A stretch of DNA of 64,000 nt from Natranaerofaba carboxydovora (GCF_022539405.1 NZ_CP054394.1:250501-314500), one strand, 5' to 3'; counted from the first letter of the stretch, positions 42,833 to 52,808 are shown. Notes: generated by a model from the sequence alone, not told the origin. Program-made: numbers and translations.

Positions 42833-45373
42833 GTGGCTACTGAAGAAAAGTATGTGAAAAAGGGCGCAAACGAAACTCCTATCGGTTATGAACCTGTCGA
42901 TAAGGATTGGGGAGTAGGAACTTCGGGGATGGTTAAGGAACCTTCTCCATTTTCAAGGATTAACTCCTGGAGAGAGGAATTCATTGAGACACCTTTGACA
43001 ATTGATCACGAAAGAGCCTGTCTATGGACGGAAGCGATGAAAGAAAATGAAGCAAAATCAACGATATTAAAATCTGCTAGAGCATTAGCTCATGTTTTGA
43101 GAAACGTAAGCATCTATATTAATGATTATGAGTTAATTGTTGGAAACATGGCTGCTCCACCAAGATCTGCTCCTGTCTTTCCTGAGTTTTCTTATGATTG
43201 GTTCGTAGATGAATTAAAGAATGATCCCTTCAAAGAAAGAGAAAACGACCGCTATCTTACAACCGAAGAGGCAGAAGAAAAGTTAGAGAGTATTCATGAT
43301 TATTGGAAAAACAATACTGTGCATGACATGGCAAGAGAAATGATGTCTGAAGAAGAACTTAAAGGTACGGGAGCTTATGGCAAAGGTATGTATATGCTTG
43401 GTAATTATTTCTTTGGCGGTGTTGGTCATATATCACCAAATTATATTACTATCTTCAATAACGGCTGGAAAGGGTTAAAAGAAATAGTAGAGAAGAAAAT
43501 TTCCCAGTTAGATGAAACTTTGCCTGATGATCTAAAGAAAAAAGAATTTTACACTGCCCAGCTTACAGTTATTGAAGGGACTATGGATTTTATCAAAAGA
43601 TATGCCAAACTTGCAAGAGAAAAAGCTTCTAAAGAAGAAGGCCAAAGAAAAGAGGAGCTTTTGCAGATAGCTGACAACTGCGAATGGATATCAGAAAACC
43701 CGCCTAGAAACTTCTGGGAAGCTCTACAGCTCTGGTGGTTTGCCACTACTATAATTCTGATAGAGTCTAACGGTCACTCGATAACTTATGGAAGATTTGA
43801 CCAGTATATGTACCCATATTATAAAGAAGATATGGATAATAACACATTTACGAAGGATTTTGTCCAGGAATTAATAGAAGGAGCCTGGATAAAGATTAGT
43901 GAGCTCACGAAGGTTAGGGACAAAATTTCTACTAAGTCTTTTGGTGGAGTTGAGCTTGGAGGTCCGACGATGACTGTTGGTGGCCTTGACCGAGACGGTA
44001 ATGATGCTACTAATGATCTAACCTTTATGTGTCTTGATGCAACAGCTCATGTAAGGCTTCATGCTCCCTGGATGACTACCCGTTGGCACTCAAATTCACC
44101 TGATGAGTTATGGGTCAAAGCTATTAAAGTAGCTAAACTAGGTTTTGGTCTGCCGTCCTTCTTTAACGATGAGTGTATAATTCCTTCGATGACTAACAGG
44201 GGAAGGACCCTTGAAGATGCAAGAGATTATACTATTATTGGCTGTGTGGAACCAGATGCCTGGGGTCAGGAGTACGGCTGGCATGACTCTGCCTTTTTCA
44301 ATATAAATAAAGTGTTTGAGCTTGCAATTAATGACGGTAAATGTATAGATTGCAGTTCAGAGTGCTTTAGGTACGATAGATGTGTTGGAAGAGGAGAACA
44401 AATGGGGATAAAAACAGGTAAACTATCCGAATTTAAGTCTATTGAAGAAGTAAAAGAAGCATACCAAAAACAGATGAAATACTGGGTAGATAGACTTGTA
44501 AAAGCAGAAAATTGTATGGACTTTGCTCACCAGGAAAGAAAACCTCTTCCATATCTTTCGTTATTGATTAATGACTGTACCGAAAGAGGAATTGATGTAA
44601 CTGCCGGAGGGGCGAAGTATAACTTTAATGGGCCCCAGGGTGTAGGAGTAGGAAACGTGGCCGATGGGTTGTCAGCAATAAATAAACTGGTTTACGAAGA
44701 TGGAGAAGTATCGGGTGAGGAGATGTTAAAGGCTTTACAGAATAACTGGGAAGGCTATGAAGATCTCTATGCTCTAGTAAATAGCTCAAAGATACCTCAT
44801 TACGGTAATGATAATGATGTTGCTGATGAATATGCAAGGTTTGCTGCAGATGCCTACTGTAAGCAGTTAGAAAACCGCCCGACAGCTCATGGAGGGGTAT
44901 TCCAGCCAGGTCTTTATCCTGTGTCTGGTAATGTTGCCTGTGGTTCTGTCCAGGGAGCTACCCCTGAAGGTAGAGTACAGAGTGAGCCAATAGCAGACGG
45001 CGTTTCACCTGTTCATACCAAGCGTGGTTCTCATGACGTCAAAGGCCCAACGGCTGTAGCATTATCCGTATCCAAATTAGATCATGAAATAGCTTCTAAC
45101 GGAACATTGTTAAACATGAAATTTACTCCTTCTACTTTGGCCGGGGAAGTGGGAGATGAGAACTTCATCTCAATGATGAAGGTATATTTCCGTAGAAAAG
45201 GGATGCATAATCAGATAAATGTTATTAGTCGAGAGACGTTAGAAGATGCAAGAAAGAGACCTGAAGAGTACAAAGGGCTTCTTGTGAGGGTAGCAGGTTA
45301 CAGCGCTTTCTTTACAGAACTTGATGATAGCTTACAAAAGGATCTTATAGAAAGAACAGAGCTTGCCTTTTAA
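42833..45373 (+). CDS. Glycyl radical enzyme, B12-independent glycerol/diol dehydratase-like
   Basis: 846 residues, GTG start after GAGGAGG. The thiyl Cys is C471 in IIGCVEPDAWGQEYGWHDSAFF and the glycyl radical is G822 in RVAGYSAFF. The Glu two residues and the Asp fourteen residues after the Cys, the HS pair in NGHSITYGRF (H315-S316) and H199 in GGVGHISPNY match in type and spacing the substrate ligands known for the glycerol dehydratase of Clostridium butyricum. That supports dehydration of glycerol or 1,2-propanediol rather than choline lyase or isethionate lyase, though these relatives cannot be excluded by eye. The activase follows 45 bp later. Confidence 0.82.
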   Translation: MATEEKYVKKGANETPIGYEPVDKDWGVGTSGMVKEPSPFSRINSWREEFIETPLTIDHERACLWTEAMKENEAKSTILKSARALAHVLRNVSIYINDYELIVGNMAAPPRSAPVFPEFSYDWFVDELKNDPFKERENDRYLTTEEAEEKLESIHDYWKNNTVHDMAREMMSEEELKGTGAYGKGMYMLGNYFFGGVGHISPNYITIFNNGWKGLKEIVEKKISQLDETLPDDLKKKEFYTAQLTVIEGTMDFIKRYAKLAREKASKEEGQRKEELLQIADNCEWISENPPRNFWEALQLWWFATTIILIESNGHSITYGRFDQYMYPYYKEDMDNNTFTKDFVQELIEGAWIKISELTKVRDKISTKSFGGVELGGPTMTVGGLDRDGNDATNDLTFMCLDATAHVRLHAPWMTTRWHSNSPDELWVKAIKVAKLGFGLPSFFNDECIIPSMTNRGRTLEDARDYTIIGCVEPDAWGQEYGWHDSAFFNINKVFELAINDGKCIDCSSECFRYDRCVGRGEQMGIKTGKLSEFKSIEEVKEAYQKQMKYWVDRLVKAENCMDFAHQERKPLPYLSLLINDCTERGIDVTAGGAKYNFNGPQGVGVGNVADGLSAINKLVYEDGEVSGEEMLKALQNNWEGYEDLYALVNSSKIPHYGNDNDVADEYARFAADAYCKQLENRPTAHGGVFQPGLYPVSGNVACGSVQGATPEGRVQSEPIADGVSPVHTKRGSHDVKGPTAVALSVSKLDHEIASNGTLLNMKFTPSTLAGEVGDENFISMMKVYFRRKGMHNQINVISRETLEDARKRPEEYKGLLVRVAGYSAFFTELDDSLQKDLIERTELAF

Positions 45374-45418
45374 GAGGTAATAGCAGCTAAACAGGATTAG
45401 AAAACTGGAGGAATTGAT

Positions 45419-46420
45419 ATGGCCGAAAAAAGACCTGCGGTTGAAGGTGGGCAGGCTTTGAGGCTGGGTGTAGTATTTAATATCCAGCGCTATACTGTAC
45501 ATGATGGACCTGGGATAAGAACGCAAATATTTTTGAAAGGCTGTCCTCTTAGGTGCAAATGGTGCGATAATCCAGAAAGCTTCGCTGTTGATCGTGAATT
45601 AGGAGTTTTTTCAACCCGTTGTGTTGGCACTGACAAATGTGGACGCTGTCTTAAAACCTGCCCTAACGTAGATAGAGGCGTATTTCTTTTGGATGATAAG
45701 AAGAAAGTAGCAGATATTGACAGAAATCACTGTGAAAAGTGCTTCAACTGTGTTGAACAATGTCCTTCAGAAACCCTTGTAGTATGGGGAGAAGTTATGA
45801 GTGTAGATGATGTGATTAAAGAAGTAATAAAAGATAGAGCATTTTATGATGAAAGCGGAGGAGGTATAACCATCTCCGGTGGCGAGGTTATAATGCAGCG
45901 GGACTTTGTACTAGAATTACTAAAAGAGGCCAAGAAACAAGGGATTCATACTTGTATAGAGACTGCACTTCATGGTAATTGGGAACATTTTGAAGAGTTG
46001 ATGCCCTACACCGACTTTGTAATAACCGACATCAAGCATATCGATCCTGGCCTGCACGAAAAATACACGGGAGTAACCAATGACTTAATCCTGGCTAACA
46101 TCCAACAAATCGTAAAACAAGGAAAACCAGTAGTTATAAGGATACCTGTTGTACCTGGGCATAATGATAGTGAAGAAAATATTGAAAAAACAGGAGAGTT
46201 TGTCTTAAATAAGCTAAACAATCAAATAAAACAGCTGCAGTTGCTTCCCTATCGGAGATTAGGTGTAGAAAAATACGCTTCTTTAAGTATTTCCTATCCT
46301 ATGGAAGAGTTTGAACTACCTTCTGAAGAAGAGCGGATGAACTGGATAAAATATTTGGCTGAAATCCTAAGAAAAATAGGTCTGCCAGCAGAAGTGGGAA
46401 CTTCAAATAAAGTTGACTGA
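45419..46420 (+). CDS. Glycyl-radical enzyme activating enzyme (radical SAM)
   Basis: 333 residues. YTVHDGPGIRTQIFLKGCPLRC contains the start of the radical SAM triad (CPLRCKWC). Two ferredoxin-type clusters follow (CVGTDKCGRCLKTCP, CEKCFNCVEQCP), as in activases of dehydratase-type glycyl radical enzymes. SGGGITISGGEVIMQ is the SAM-binding GGE region. It generates the Gly822 radical of the preceding enzyme under strictly anaerobic conditions. Confidence 0.93.
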   Translation: MAEKRPAVEGGQALRLGVVFNIQRYTVHDGPGIRTQIFLKGCPLRCKWCDNPESFAVDRELGVFSTRCVGTDKCGRCLKTCPNVDRGVFLLDDKKKVADIDRNHCEKCFNCVEQCPSETLVVWGEVMSVDDVIKEVIKDRAFYDESGGGITISGGEVIMQRDFVLELLKEAKKQGIHTCIETALHGNWEHFEELMPYTDFVITDIKHIDPGLHEKYTGVTNDLILANIQQIVKQGKPVVIRIPVVPGHNDSEENIEKTGEFVLNKLNNQIKQLQLLPYRRLGVEKYASLSISYPMEEFELPSEEERMNWIKYLAEILRKIGLPAEVGTSNKVD

Positions 46421-46453
46421 AAGTGTTTGAACGAAGTGATTGACTGAAGAGTT

Positions 46454-46509
46454 GTCTCTCATACCAAATGAGAAGTAAAAAAGTCAGTTTGGTATGAGAG
46501 ACATTTTTT
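46454..46509 (+). terminator. Strong terminator after the glycyl radical operon
   Basis: GTCTCTCATACCAAA and TTTGGTATGAGAGAC form a perfect 15-bp stem, followed by ATTTTTT. Confidence 0.9.
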
Positions 46510-46625
46510 ATCCTGATACCTCATATAGCAAGTTTTGTTATTTCGATTGCCATGTTATTATTTATCTTGTCTGTTTATAGTAAATGTTATAAAATTTAGA
46601 TAAGCCTTATTTGGAGGTATGCTAA

Positions 46626-47849
46626 TTGGAAAACTTAGATGCATCTTTCTCCAATATTGTTGATCCCCAGATAATTCAAAAAATCCAGGACAAATTCTCT
46701 GCTGCTACTGGTCTTGCCGCTGTTGTTACCGATGCAAAAGGTTATCCCGTAACTAAACAGACTAATTTCACGGATTTTTGTAAAATTATTCGCTCTTCGT
46801 CCCTTGGTTATAGTCGGTGTATGTGTTCTGACCACAAAGGAGGAGTAAGAGCCAGGGAAATACAAGCTCCATATATTTATCACTGTCATGCGGGGTTAAT
46901 AGATATTGCTGCCCCTGTGGTTGTAAAGGGTAAATATATAGGTTCTGCCTTATGCGGCCAGGTTGTATTAGCAGAAAATGCAGAGTATAGCAAGGAATAT
47001 GTTAAAAATAATGTTAAGGATTTGGATGTGGATCACGATTTGTTGATGAAGGCTTTTAGTGATATTGAAGTAATACCTACCTCCAAAGTTGAAGCTTCGG
47101 CTGAGCTATTATCTTTAATGGCTAATTACATGGTAGAGATGGGTGCTCTTAATCTCCTTCAGAAGAGACTCATTGAAGAAACAGAAACCAGAAAAGAAAT
47201 TGAAAAACTACTTAAAGAAAAAGAACTTAAAGCTCTCCAATCACAGGTTAACCCTCACTTTTTGTTTAACAGCCTTAATACTATTGCCAGGCTTTCCCAT
47301 CTTGAAGGTGCTGCTGAAACTGAAAACATGGTATACGCACTCTCGGATCTTCTGCGTTATAACTTAAAGAACTTCGAAGAACTTGTAAAAATTGAGGAAG
47401 AGATTAAAGTTATAAAAGACTACCTATTGATTCAAAAAACAAGATTTCAAGAACGACTGCAGTTTGAAATTGATATAGAAGAGAGTATCCTAAACGCTCC
47501 TATCCCACCATTGACATTACAACCACTGGTAGAAAACGCGATAATACACGGACTTGAAGTTAAAGAAAAACCAGGAAACATAATAGTTAAATCTACTATT
47601 TATGATAAGAACATTCATTTGGAAGTAATTGACAATGGGGTTGGTATTTGCGAAGAGAAACTTAATGAAATTTTCAAACTTAAAAACCAAAAGGACAAGA
47701 GCATGGGTCATACTACTGGACTTGGATTAATTAATGTGCACCGCAGGCTGCAGCATTATTTTGGAAGCGATGGCGGTGTCGAAATATTTAGTCGTGAAGG
47801 TGAAGGGACTAGAGCTAAGATTTTACTGCCTGGCAAGAAAGGAGGCTAA
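46626..47849 (+). CDS. PocR-domain sensor histidine kinase (LytS-type kinase core)
   Basis: TTG at 46626, seven bases after GGAGGT. 407 residues, cytoplasmic. Residues about 10-170 form a PocR ligand-binding domain (FSAATGLAAVVTDAKGYPV, later YHCHAGLIDIAAPVVVKGKY) with conserved cysteines (FCKII, SRCMCSDH); PocR domains are linked to sensing diols such as propanediol. A coiled region leads to the His box LQSQVNPHFLFNSLNTIARL and an ATPase domain (PLVENAIIHGLE, IDNGVGICEEKL). It is 2 bp upstream of its response regulator. It likely controls the flanking dehydratase genes in response to glycerol or propanediol. Confidence 0.88.
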   Translation: MENLDASFSNIVDPQIIQKIQDKFSAATGLAAVVTDAKGYPVTKQTNFTDFCKIIRSSSLGYSRCMCSDHKGGVRAREIQAPYIYHCHAGLIDIAAPVVVKGKYIGSALCGQVVLAENAEYSKEYVKNNVKDLDVDHDLLMKAFSDIEVIPTSKVEASAELLSLMANYMVEMGALNLLQKRLIEETETRKEIEKLLKEKELKALQSQVNPHFLFNSLNTIARLSHLEGAAETENMVYALSDLLRYNLKNFEELVKIEEEIKVIKDYLLIQKTRFQERLQFEIDIEESILNAPIPPLTLQPLVENAIIHGLEVKEKPGNIIVKSTIYDKNIHLEVIDNGVGICEEKLNEIFKLKNQKDKSMGHTTGLGLINVHRRLQHYFGSDGGVEIFSREGEGTRAKILLPGKKGG

Positions 47850-47851
47850 TT

Positions 47852-48628
47852 ATGTTTAAAGCTATAGTGGCTGATGATGAATCTTTGGAACGAAAAGCTA
47901 TCTCCTCGATTTTATCTAAAAATAGGGAGATAGGTGTTGAGGTATGTGGCGAAGCGGGAGATGGGAAAGAAGCTATACGTTTAGCTAGACTTCACAAGCC
48001 AAACTTAGTTCTTATTGATATCAAAATGCCAGGCCTTGATGGCCTTGAAGCAACTAAGAACATAAAGGATGAACACCCCGATGTTCATGTGATAGTTATA
48101 ACAGCTTATGACGAATTTGATTTTGCCCAAAAAGCTTTAAAGTATCAGGCTTCTGATTATCTGTTGAAGCCTGTACGTCCAGGATGTCTATTGGACGCTA
48201 TTAAGAAGGTCTTACAGAGAATTAATCATAGCAGTGAAAGTTTTTTGCCAGCAAATACTAACAAAAATACTGATGAAAATAATGATGAAGAAAATAGCTG
48301 TGACAGCTTGATTGAACAATCTATTTATTATATTAAAGAAAACTATTCAAAGGATATAACGCTAACTGAAGTATCAAATGCAGTACATCTTAGTCCATAT
48401 TATTTTAGCCGTCTTTTTAAGAAGAAAATGGGGATGAATTTTATTGATTACTTGACCAATTTAAGAATAGAAAAGGCCAAAGAATTTTTGATTGAATCAA
48501 ACGCCAAGGTGGTTAATATTACTTACAAGGTTGGCTACAAAGAACCAGCGTATTTTAGTAGAATATTCAAAAAGCATACAGGGATCACCCCTAACGACTA
48601 CAAAAAGAGATACAAAGTACAGTTTTAA
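47852..48628 (+). CDS. AraC-type response regulator
   Basis: 258 residues, ribosome site AAAGGAGG. Receiver domain (VADDESLERKAI, LVLIDIKMPGLDGLE with the phosphorylated Asp, YLLKPVRP) is followed by an Asn/Asp-rich linker (NTNKNTDENNDEENS). The C-terminal AraC/XylS DNA-binding domain has two helix-turn-helix units (VHLSPYYFSRLFKKKMGMNF and AYFSRIFKKHTGITPNDYKK). It forms a two-component pair with the PocR kinase. AraC-type proteins bind direct repeats, such as those upstream of gldA. Confidence 0.9.
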   Translation: MFKAIVADDESLERKAISSILSKNREIGVEVCGEAGDGKEAIRLARLHKPNLVLIDIKMPGLDGLEATKNIKDEHPDVHVIVITAYDEFDFAQKALKYQASDYLLKPVRPGCLLDAIKKVLQRINHSSESFLPANTNKNTDENNDEENSCDSLIEQSIYYIKENYSKDITLTEVSNAVHLSPYYFSRLFKKKMGMNFIDYLTNLRIEKAKEFLIESNAKVVNITYKVGYKEPAYFSRIFKKHTGITPNDYKKRYKVQF

Positions 48629-48640
48629 TATTTTAATAAA

Positions 48641-48668
48641 ACTGTCCCACATTTTGGGACAGTTTTTT
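48641..48668 (+). terminator. Terminator of the two-component operon
   Basis: ACTGTCCCA / TGGGACAGT stem with a CATTT-type loop and six T residues. Confidence 0.88.
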
Positions 48669-48678
48669 GTTAAGGTTC

Positions 48679-48852
48679 TTAAGAGACAATAGTTCTCTCT
48701 TCTGTCTCTTTTATTTTTATCTCATCTATGTCGTGTAAGCGCCCACATGAGCATAATACTTCTTTCCAGGTACCTTCTAAGACCTGTATTGGCTCCCCGC
48801 ATGCTTCACAGGTAAAATATATCCATCTATATTTAATAGTTCTTATTTTCAT
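48679..48852 (-). CDS. Small zinc-ribbon-like protein
   Basis: A 57-residue frame on the minus strand, ribosome site GGGGGAG before ATG (48852). It contains CEACGE and, 23 residues after the first Cys, CSCGR, giving four cysteines in a zinc-ribbon arrangement. The remainder is charged (DIDEIKIKETEERT). It converges with the two-component operon. Function unknown; such short ribbons may bind nucleic acid or protein. Confidence 0.65.
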   Translation of the reverse strand: MKIRTIKYRWIYFTCEACGEPIQVLEGTWKEVLCSCGRLHDIDEIKIKETEERTIVS

Positions 48853-49204
48853 TGTGAACTCCCCCTTCAGGTGGTTTTTCTTTTATCAACAAAAAGTCTG
48901 AGAATTCATATAAGATCTATACCAAGCCTGAAGCTTGATTATGGTTGTTTATATCCGCGTATCTCTGAATAACTCTTTAATTCTATTATCAACTCTATAT
49001 ATCGAATTGTCAAGAATTTTAGTAATAATATCCTAAATTAAAAGTATTATTAAAGCAAAAAAGTGAAACTATTAAAATGTTAGCAATTTTTTTGTATAAG
49101 AATGACAAGAAATAACATAGGGAATTGCAGTTAAGTAGAAAATTATTAAGAATAGAAAGAAAAAGCAACCAGAAAGAAGTAAAGAAAAGGTAACCGTAAC
49201 CGAC

Positions 49205-49238
49205 CAGGATTAAAGCCTAAGCAGGATTAAAGCCTAAG
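49205..49238 (+). repeat. Two perfect 17-bp direct repeats upstream of glycerol dehydrogenase
   Basis: CAGGATTAAAGCCTAAG occurs twice without a gap, followed by a further pair of GATCAAAG boxes (about 49268-49286). They lie about 90-120 bp before the gldA ATG and resemble AraC-family operator half-sites. The rest of the gap 48853-49204 shows nothing I recognise. Confidence 0.6.
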
Positions 49239-49326
49239 ATTGTAGCTAATATAAGCTAAATCGAATTGGATCAAAGTTAGATCAAAGAAAGTAAGATTAA
49301 AAAAGATTAATAAGGAGGTATTTGTT

Positions 49327-50436
49327 ATGGAGAAACTTCTCATTGCACCGGGAAAATATGTACAGGGTTCAGGTGTTTTAAGTACAGCTGGTGAGTATGC
49401 TTCACAGCTAGGTAAGAAAGCTTTGCTTATAGGAGGAGAGACAGCTTTAAATATAGCCAAAGATACCATAGAAAAAAGTCTTCAAGAAAATGATATGAGT
49501 TCTGTGTCGTATACTTTTAAAGCAGAAAGTTCAATGAAAGAGATTACTAAAATTAAGGATTTTGGTTCCGACGAAAAAGTTGATCTTGTAATGGGAGTTG
49601 GAGGAGGTAAGGTGATTGATTCTGCGAAGGCGGTAGCATATTATCTTGAGATACCTGTGATAATAGTGCCTACCATTGCAGCTACTGATGCACCCTGCAG
49701 TGCCCTTTCAGTAATTTATACAGATGATGGTGTTTTCGAAAAATATTTGCCTCTACCCAAAAATCCTGATGTGGTCTTAGTAGATACAAAGGTAATATCT
49801 AAAGCTCCTCTCAGGTTATTTGTTTCTGGCATGGGGGATGCTCTTGCAACGTATTTTGAGGCTGATGCTTGTTTCAAATCTAGTGCGCCAAATGTACCCG
49901 GATTATTTGCTCCGACTCCAAAAACTTCTACTAGAACAGCCCTTGGCCTTGCAGAGCTTTGTTATCAGCTTTTGATGGAGAATGGCTATGAAGCTAGCTG
50001 TGCAATCAGTGAGGGTGCATTAACTCCTGCGGTAGAGAGGGTAGTTGAAGCAAATACTCTTTTAAGCGGGCTTGGTTTTGAAAGTTCCGGGTTAGCTGCA
50101 GCTCATGCTATACATGATGGCCTAACGGCTCTAGAGGAGACTCACAGTGCTTATCATGGTGAAAAGGTCACTATAGGTACCCTTGCCCAAATAGTCCTTG
50201 AGGGTAGAGATGAGAAGGTGCTGTGGCAGGTTATAGAATTTGCAAGTTATGTTGGCCTGCCAATAACTTTAAAAGATATTGGAATAAAGGAAATTAATGA
50301 GGATGATTTACTAAAAGTTGGAGAAGCTTCATGTGCTGAAGGCACTACTATGCCTAATATGCCCTTTGAAGTAACACCGGAAATGGTAAAAGACGCTTTA
50401 CTTGCAGTAAATGCGTTAGGAGAAAGTGTAGAATAA
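49327..50436 (+). CDS. gldA: Glycerol dehydrogenase, metal-dependent (GldA-like)
   Basis: 369 residues after AGGAGG. The N-terminal NAD-binding half has APGKYVQGSGVL and GVGGGKVIDSAKAVAY. The metal-binding part shows GMGDALATYFEADAC (Asp), AAAHAIHDGLTAL (His) and HSAYHGEKVTIG (His). It oxidises glycerol to dihydroxyacetone, or interconverts related diols and ketones, with NAD. It heads the B12-dependent dehydratase genes, supporting a glycerol or propanediol fermentation pathway. Confidence 0.92.
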   Translation: MEKLLIAPGKYVQGSGVLSTAGEYASQLGKKALLIGGETALNIAKDTIEKSLQENDMSSVSYTFKAESSMKEITKIKDFGSDEKVDLVMGVGGGKVIDSAKAVAYYLEIPVIIVPTIAATDAPCSALSVIYTDDGVFEKYLPLPKNPDVVLVDTKVISKAPLRLFVSGMGDALATYFEADACFKSSAPNVPGLFAPTPKTSTRTALGLAELCYQLLMENGYEASCAISEGALTPAVERVVEANTLLSGLGFESSGLAAAHAIHDGLTALEETHSAYHGEKVTIGTLAQIVLEGRDEKVLWQVIEFASYVGLPITLKDIGIKEINEDDLLKVGEASCAEGTTMPNMPFEVTPEMVKDALLAVNALGESVE

Positions 50437-50469
50437 AACCAAACTTTGAAAGGAGGGCAATCATCAATC

Positions 50470-52140
50470 ATGAAAAAGAGATCAAAAAGGTTTGAGAAGT
50501 TAGAAGAAAGGTTAGTTAATCAGGATGGATTTTCTAAAGAATGGCCTGAAGAGGGGCTGATTGCAACAAACAGTCCTAATGATCCACAACCAAGTATCAA
50601 AGTAAGTGATGGTAAGGTTGTTGAACTAGATGGTAAGTCAAGGGATGAATTTGATTTCATCGATAGGTTCTTGGCTGATTATGCTATTGACAAAGATAGG
50701 GCAGAAGAAGTTGTCAAAATGCCTGAAAAAGAAATCGCCAAAAAAGTTGTCGATGTAAATGTGCCCAGAGAGGAAATAATCTCTATAACAAAAGCTATGA
50801 CACCTGCCAAGTTTGTGAAAGTCATGGAAGAGATGAACGTTGTTGAGATGATGATGGCTATGCAGAAGATGAGGGCTAGAAAGACACCTTCAAACCAATG
50901 CCATGTTACAAGTGCAAGAGATAACCCTGTCCAAATTGCAGCAGATGCGGCAGAGGCCGCCCTTAGAGGTTTTGATGAGCAGGAGACAACTGTTGGAGTA
51001 GGAAGGTATGCTCCTTTTAATGCATTGTCCTTACTTGTGGGTTCTCAGACAGGACGAGGTGGGGTTATTACTCAGTGCGCAGTAGAGGAAGCGACAGAGC
51101 TTTTACTTGGCATGAGAGGACTTACCTCTTATGCAGAAACGGTTTCTGTATACGGTACTGAGCAGGTCTTTATTGACGGGGACGATACCCCCTGGTCCAA
51201 ATCTTTTTTGGCTTCGGCTTATGCTTCTAGGGGAATTAAGATGAGATTTACTTCAGGAACAGGTGCCGAGTTTCAGATGGGTTATGCCGAGGGCAAATCC
51301 CTTCTCTACAATGAAGTTAAATGCATTATGGTAACAAAAGGCGCAGGAGTACAAGGACTGCAGAACGGTTCTATCAGCTGTATTGGTATACCGGGTGCTG
51401 TTCCGGAAGGTATAAAAGCGGTGCTTGCAGAAAACCTCATAACCACTATGCTTGACTTAGAAGTAGCTTCTGGAAATGATCAGACATTCTCACACTCAGA
51501 TATAAGAAGGACTGCCAGGGCGCTAATGCAGTTTTTACCAGGGACAGATTTTATCTTCTCCGGTTATAGTTCAGTTCCTAACTATGATAATATGTTTGCT
51601 GGCTCTAATTTTGATGCCGAGGACTATGATGATTACAACGTTTTACAAAGAGATCTAAAAGTTGATGGTGGTCTAAAACCAGTGGAAGAGGAAGAAGTTA
51701 TTTTTGTAAGAAACAAAGCGGTGAAGGCGCTGCAAGCAGTTTATAATGAGTTAGGCCTTCCGCCTATTACAGATGAAGAAGTAGAAAGCGCTACTTACGG
51801 CCACGGAAGTGAAGACATGCCGAAGAGAAATGTTTCTCAAGATATTAATGCGGCACAGGAACTATTAGAGAGAAAAATAACCGGATTAGATATTGTAAAG
51901 GCATTAAGGAAGAATGGCTTTGATGATATATCTGAAAACTTATTAAATCTGTTAAAGCAAAGAATTTCTGGAGATTATCTACAGACATCTGCTATTTTGG
52001 ATGAAAACTTCAGAGTCGTAAGTGCTCTAAATGACAAAAATGATTACCAGGGACCTGGAACAGGGTACAGGATAAGTAAGGAACGTTGGGATGAAATAAA
52101 GGATATTCGCCAAGCTTTTGACCCTAAAGATTATATTTAA
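50470..52140 (+). CDS. pduC: B12-dependent diol/glycerol dehydratase large subunit
   Basis: 556 residues from ATG 50470 (AAAGGAGGG upstream). Family segments: MTPAKFVKVMEEMNVVEMMMAMQKMR, VEEATELLLGMRGLTSYAETVSVYG, KSFLASAYASRGIKMRFTSGTG and FSGYSSVPNYDNMFAGSN. The subunit forms the TIM barrel that binds adenosylcobalamin and the diol. Length and order (large, medium, small) are typical. No dehydratase reactivase genes are present nearby. It may act on glycerol, 1,2-propanediol or both. Confidence 0.93.
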   Translation: MKKRSKRFEKLEERLVNQDGFSKEWPEEGLIATNSPNDPQPSIKVSDGKVVELDGKSRDEFDFIDRFLADYAIDKDRAEEVVKMPEKEIAKKVVDVNVPREEIISITKAMTPAKFVKVMEEMNVVEMMMAMQKMRARKTPSNQCHVTSARDNPVQIAADAAEAALRGFDEQETTVGVGRYAPFNALSLLVGSQTGRGGVITQCAVEEATELLLGMRGLTSYAETVSVYGTEQVFIDGDDTPWSKSFLASAYASRGIKMRFTSGTGAEFQMGYAEGKSLLYNEVKCIMVTKGAGVQGLQNGSISCIGIPGAVPEGIKAVLAENLITTMLDLEVASGNDQTFSHSDIRRTARALMQFLPGTDFIFSGYSSVPNYDNMFAGSNFDAEDYDDYNVLQRDLKVDGGLKPVEEEEVIFVRNKAVKALQAVYNELGLPPITDEEVESATYGHGSEDMPKRNVSQDINAAQELLERKITGLDIVKALRKNGFDDISENLLNLLKQRISGDYLQTSAILDENFRVVSALNDKNDYQGPGTGYRISKERWDEIKDIRQAFDPKDYI

Positions 52141-52155
52141 AGAGAGGTGACTTTG

Positions 52156-52713
52156 ATGATAGCTGCTGAGAACTTGATTTTGGAAGAAAAAGAAGAAGCT
52201 AAAAAAGGAACTAAAAGTGAGGAAGTTATTATAGCAGTTGGACCGGCATTTGGAACTTCTCAAACCCAAACATTGATCGGTCTATCACATCGTGATGTAC
52301 TAAGAGAACTAATGGCTGGGATCGAAGAAGAAGGGCTCTCAATGAGGGTAGTAAAGATAATACATTCATCGGACTTGGGGATAATTGGAAACGTAGGGGC
52401 TAAATTAAGCGGTTCAGGCATTGCAATTGGATTACAATCACGCGGCACGGCGCTTATTCACCAAAAAGATCTTGTTCCTTTAAGTAACCTTGAGCTATTT
52501 CCCCAGTGTCCTCTGCTTGGGTTAGAAGAATATAGACAGATAGGAAAGAATGCTGCCAAATATGCCAAAGGAGAATCTCCTGATCCAGTACCAACTAAAA
52601 ATGACCAAATGGCACGTCCTAAATACCAAGCAAAAGCTGCAGTTTTACATTTGACCGAAACTAAACTTGTAGATAAAGATAAAAAGCCAATAGAACTAGA
52701 TGTTAAGGTATGA
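52156..52713 (+). CDS. pduD: Diol/glycerol dehydratase medium subunit
   Basis: 185 residues from ATG 52156 (ribosome site GAGAGGTGA; GTG and TTG just upstream are possible). [31 protein letters not shown] and [20 protein letters not shown] are characteristic. It lacks the long N-terminal extension used for microcompartment targeting in enteric PduD, which agrees with the absence of shell genes here. Confidence 0.92.
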   Translation: MIAAENLILEEKEEAKKGTKSEEVIIAVGPAFGTSQTQTLIGLSHRDVLRELMAGIEEEGLSMRVVKIIHSSDLGIIGNVGAKLSGSGIAIGLQSRGTALIHQKDLVPLSNLELFPQCPLLGLEEYRQIGKNAAKYAKGESPDPVPTKNDQMARPKYQAKAAVLHLTETKLVDKDKKPIELDVKV

Positions 52714-52808
52714 TCGATAGTTTGTAAGACCTGAATTTTATATGAAAGTTTAGTTAGAGTTTGATTTTATTTTAATTGCTATATCTATTTATAGGAGGTG
52801 AATAGTAA

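Noticed and set aside
42833-45373. Glycyl radical enzyme as choline trimethylamine-lyase or isethionate sulfite-lyase
   Set aside because: The HS pair and the Asp fourteen residues after the catalytic Cys fit the glycerol dehydratase ligand set, and the neighbours are diol genes. Kept as a less likely alternative.
48853-50470. Cobalamin riboswitch upstream of the B12-dependent dehydratase genes
   Set aside because: I looked for the conserved GCCACTG-type core and found none in either intergenic region.
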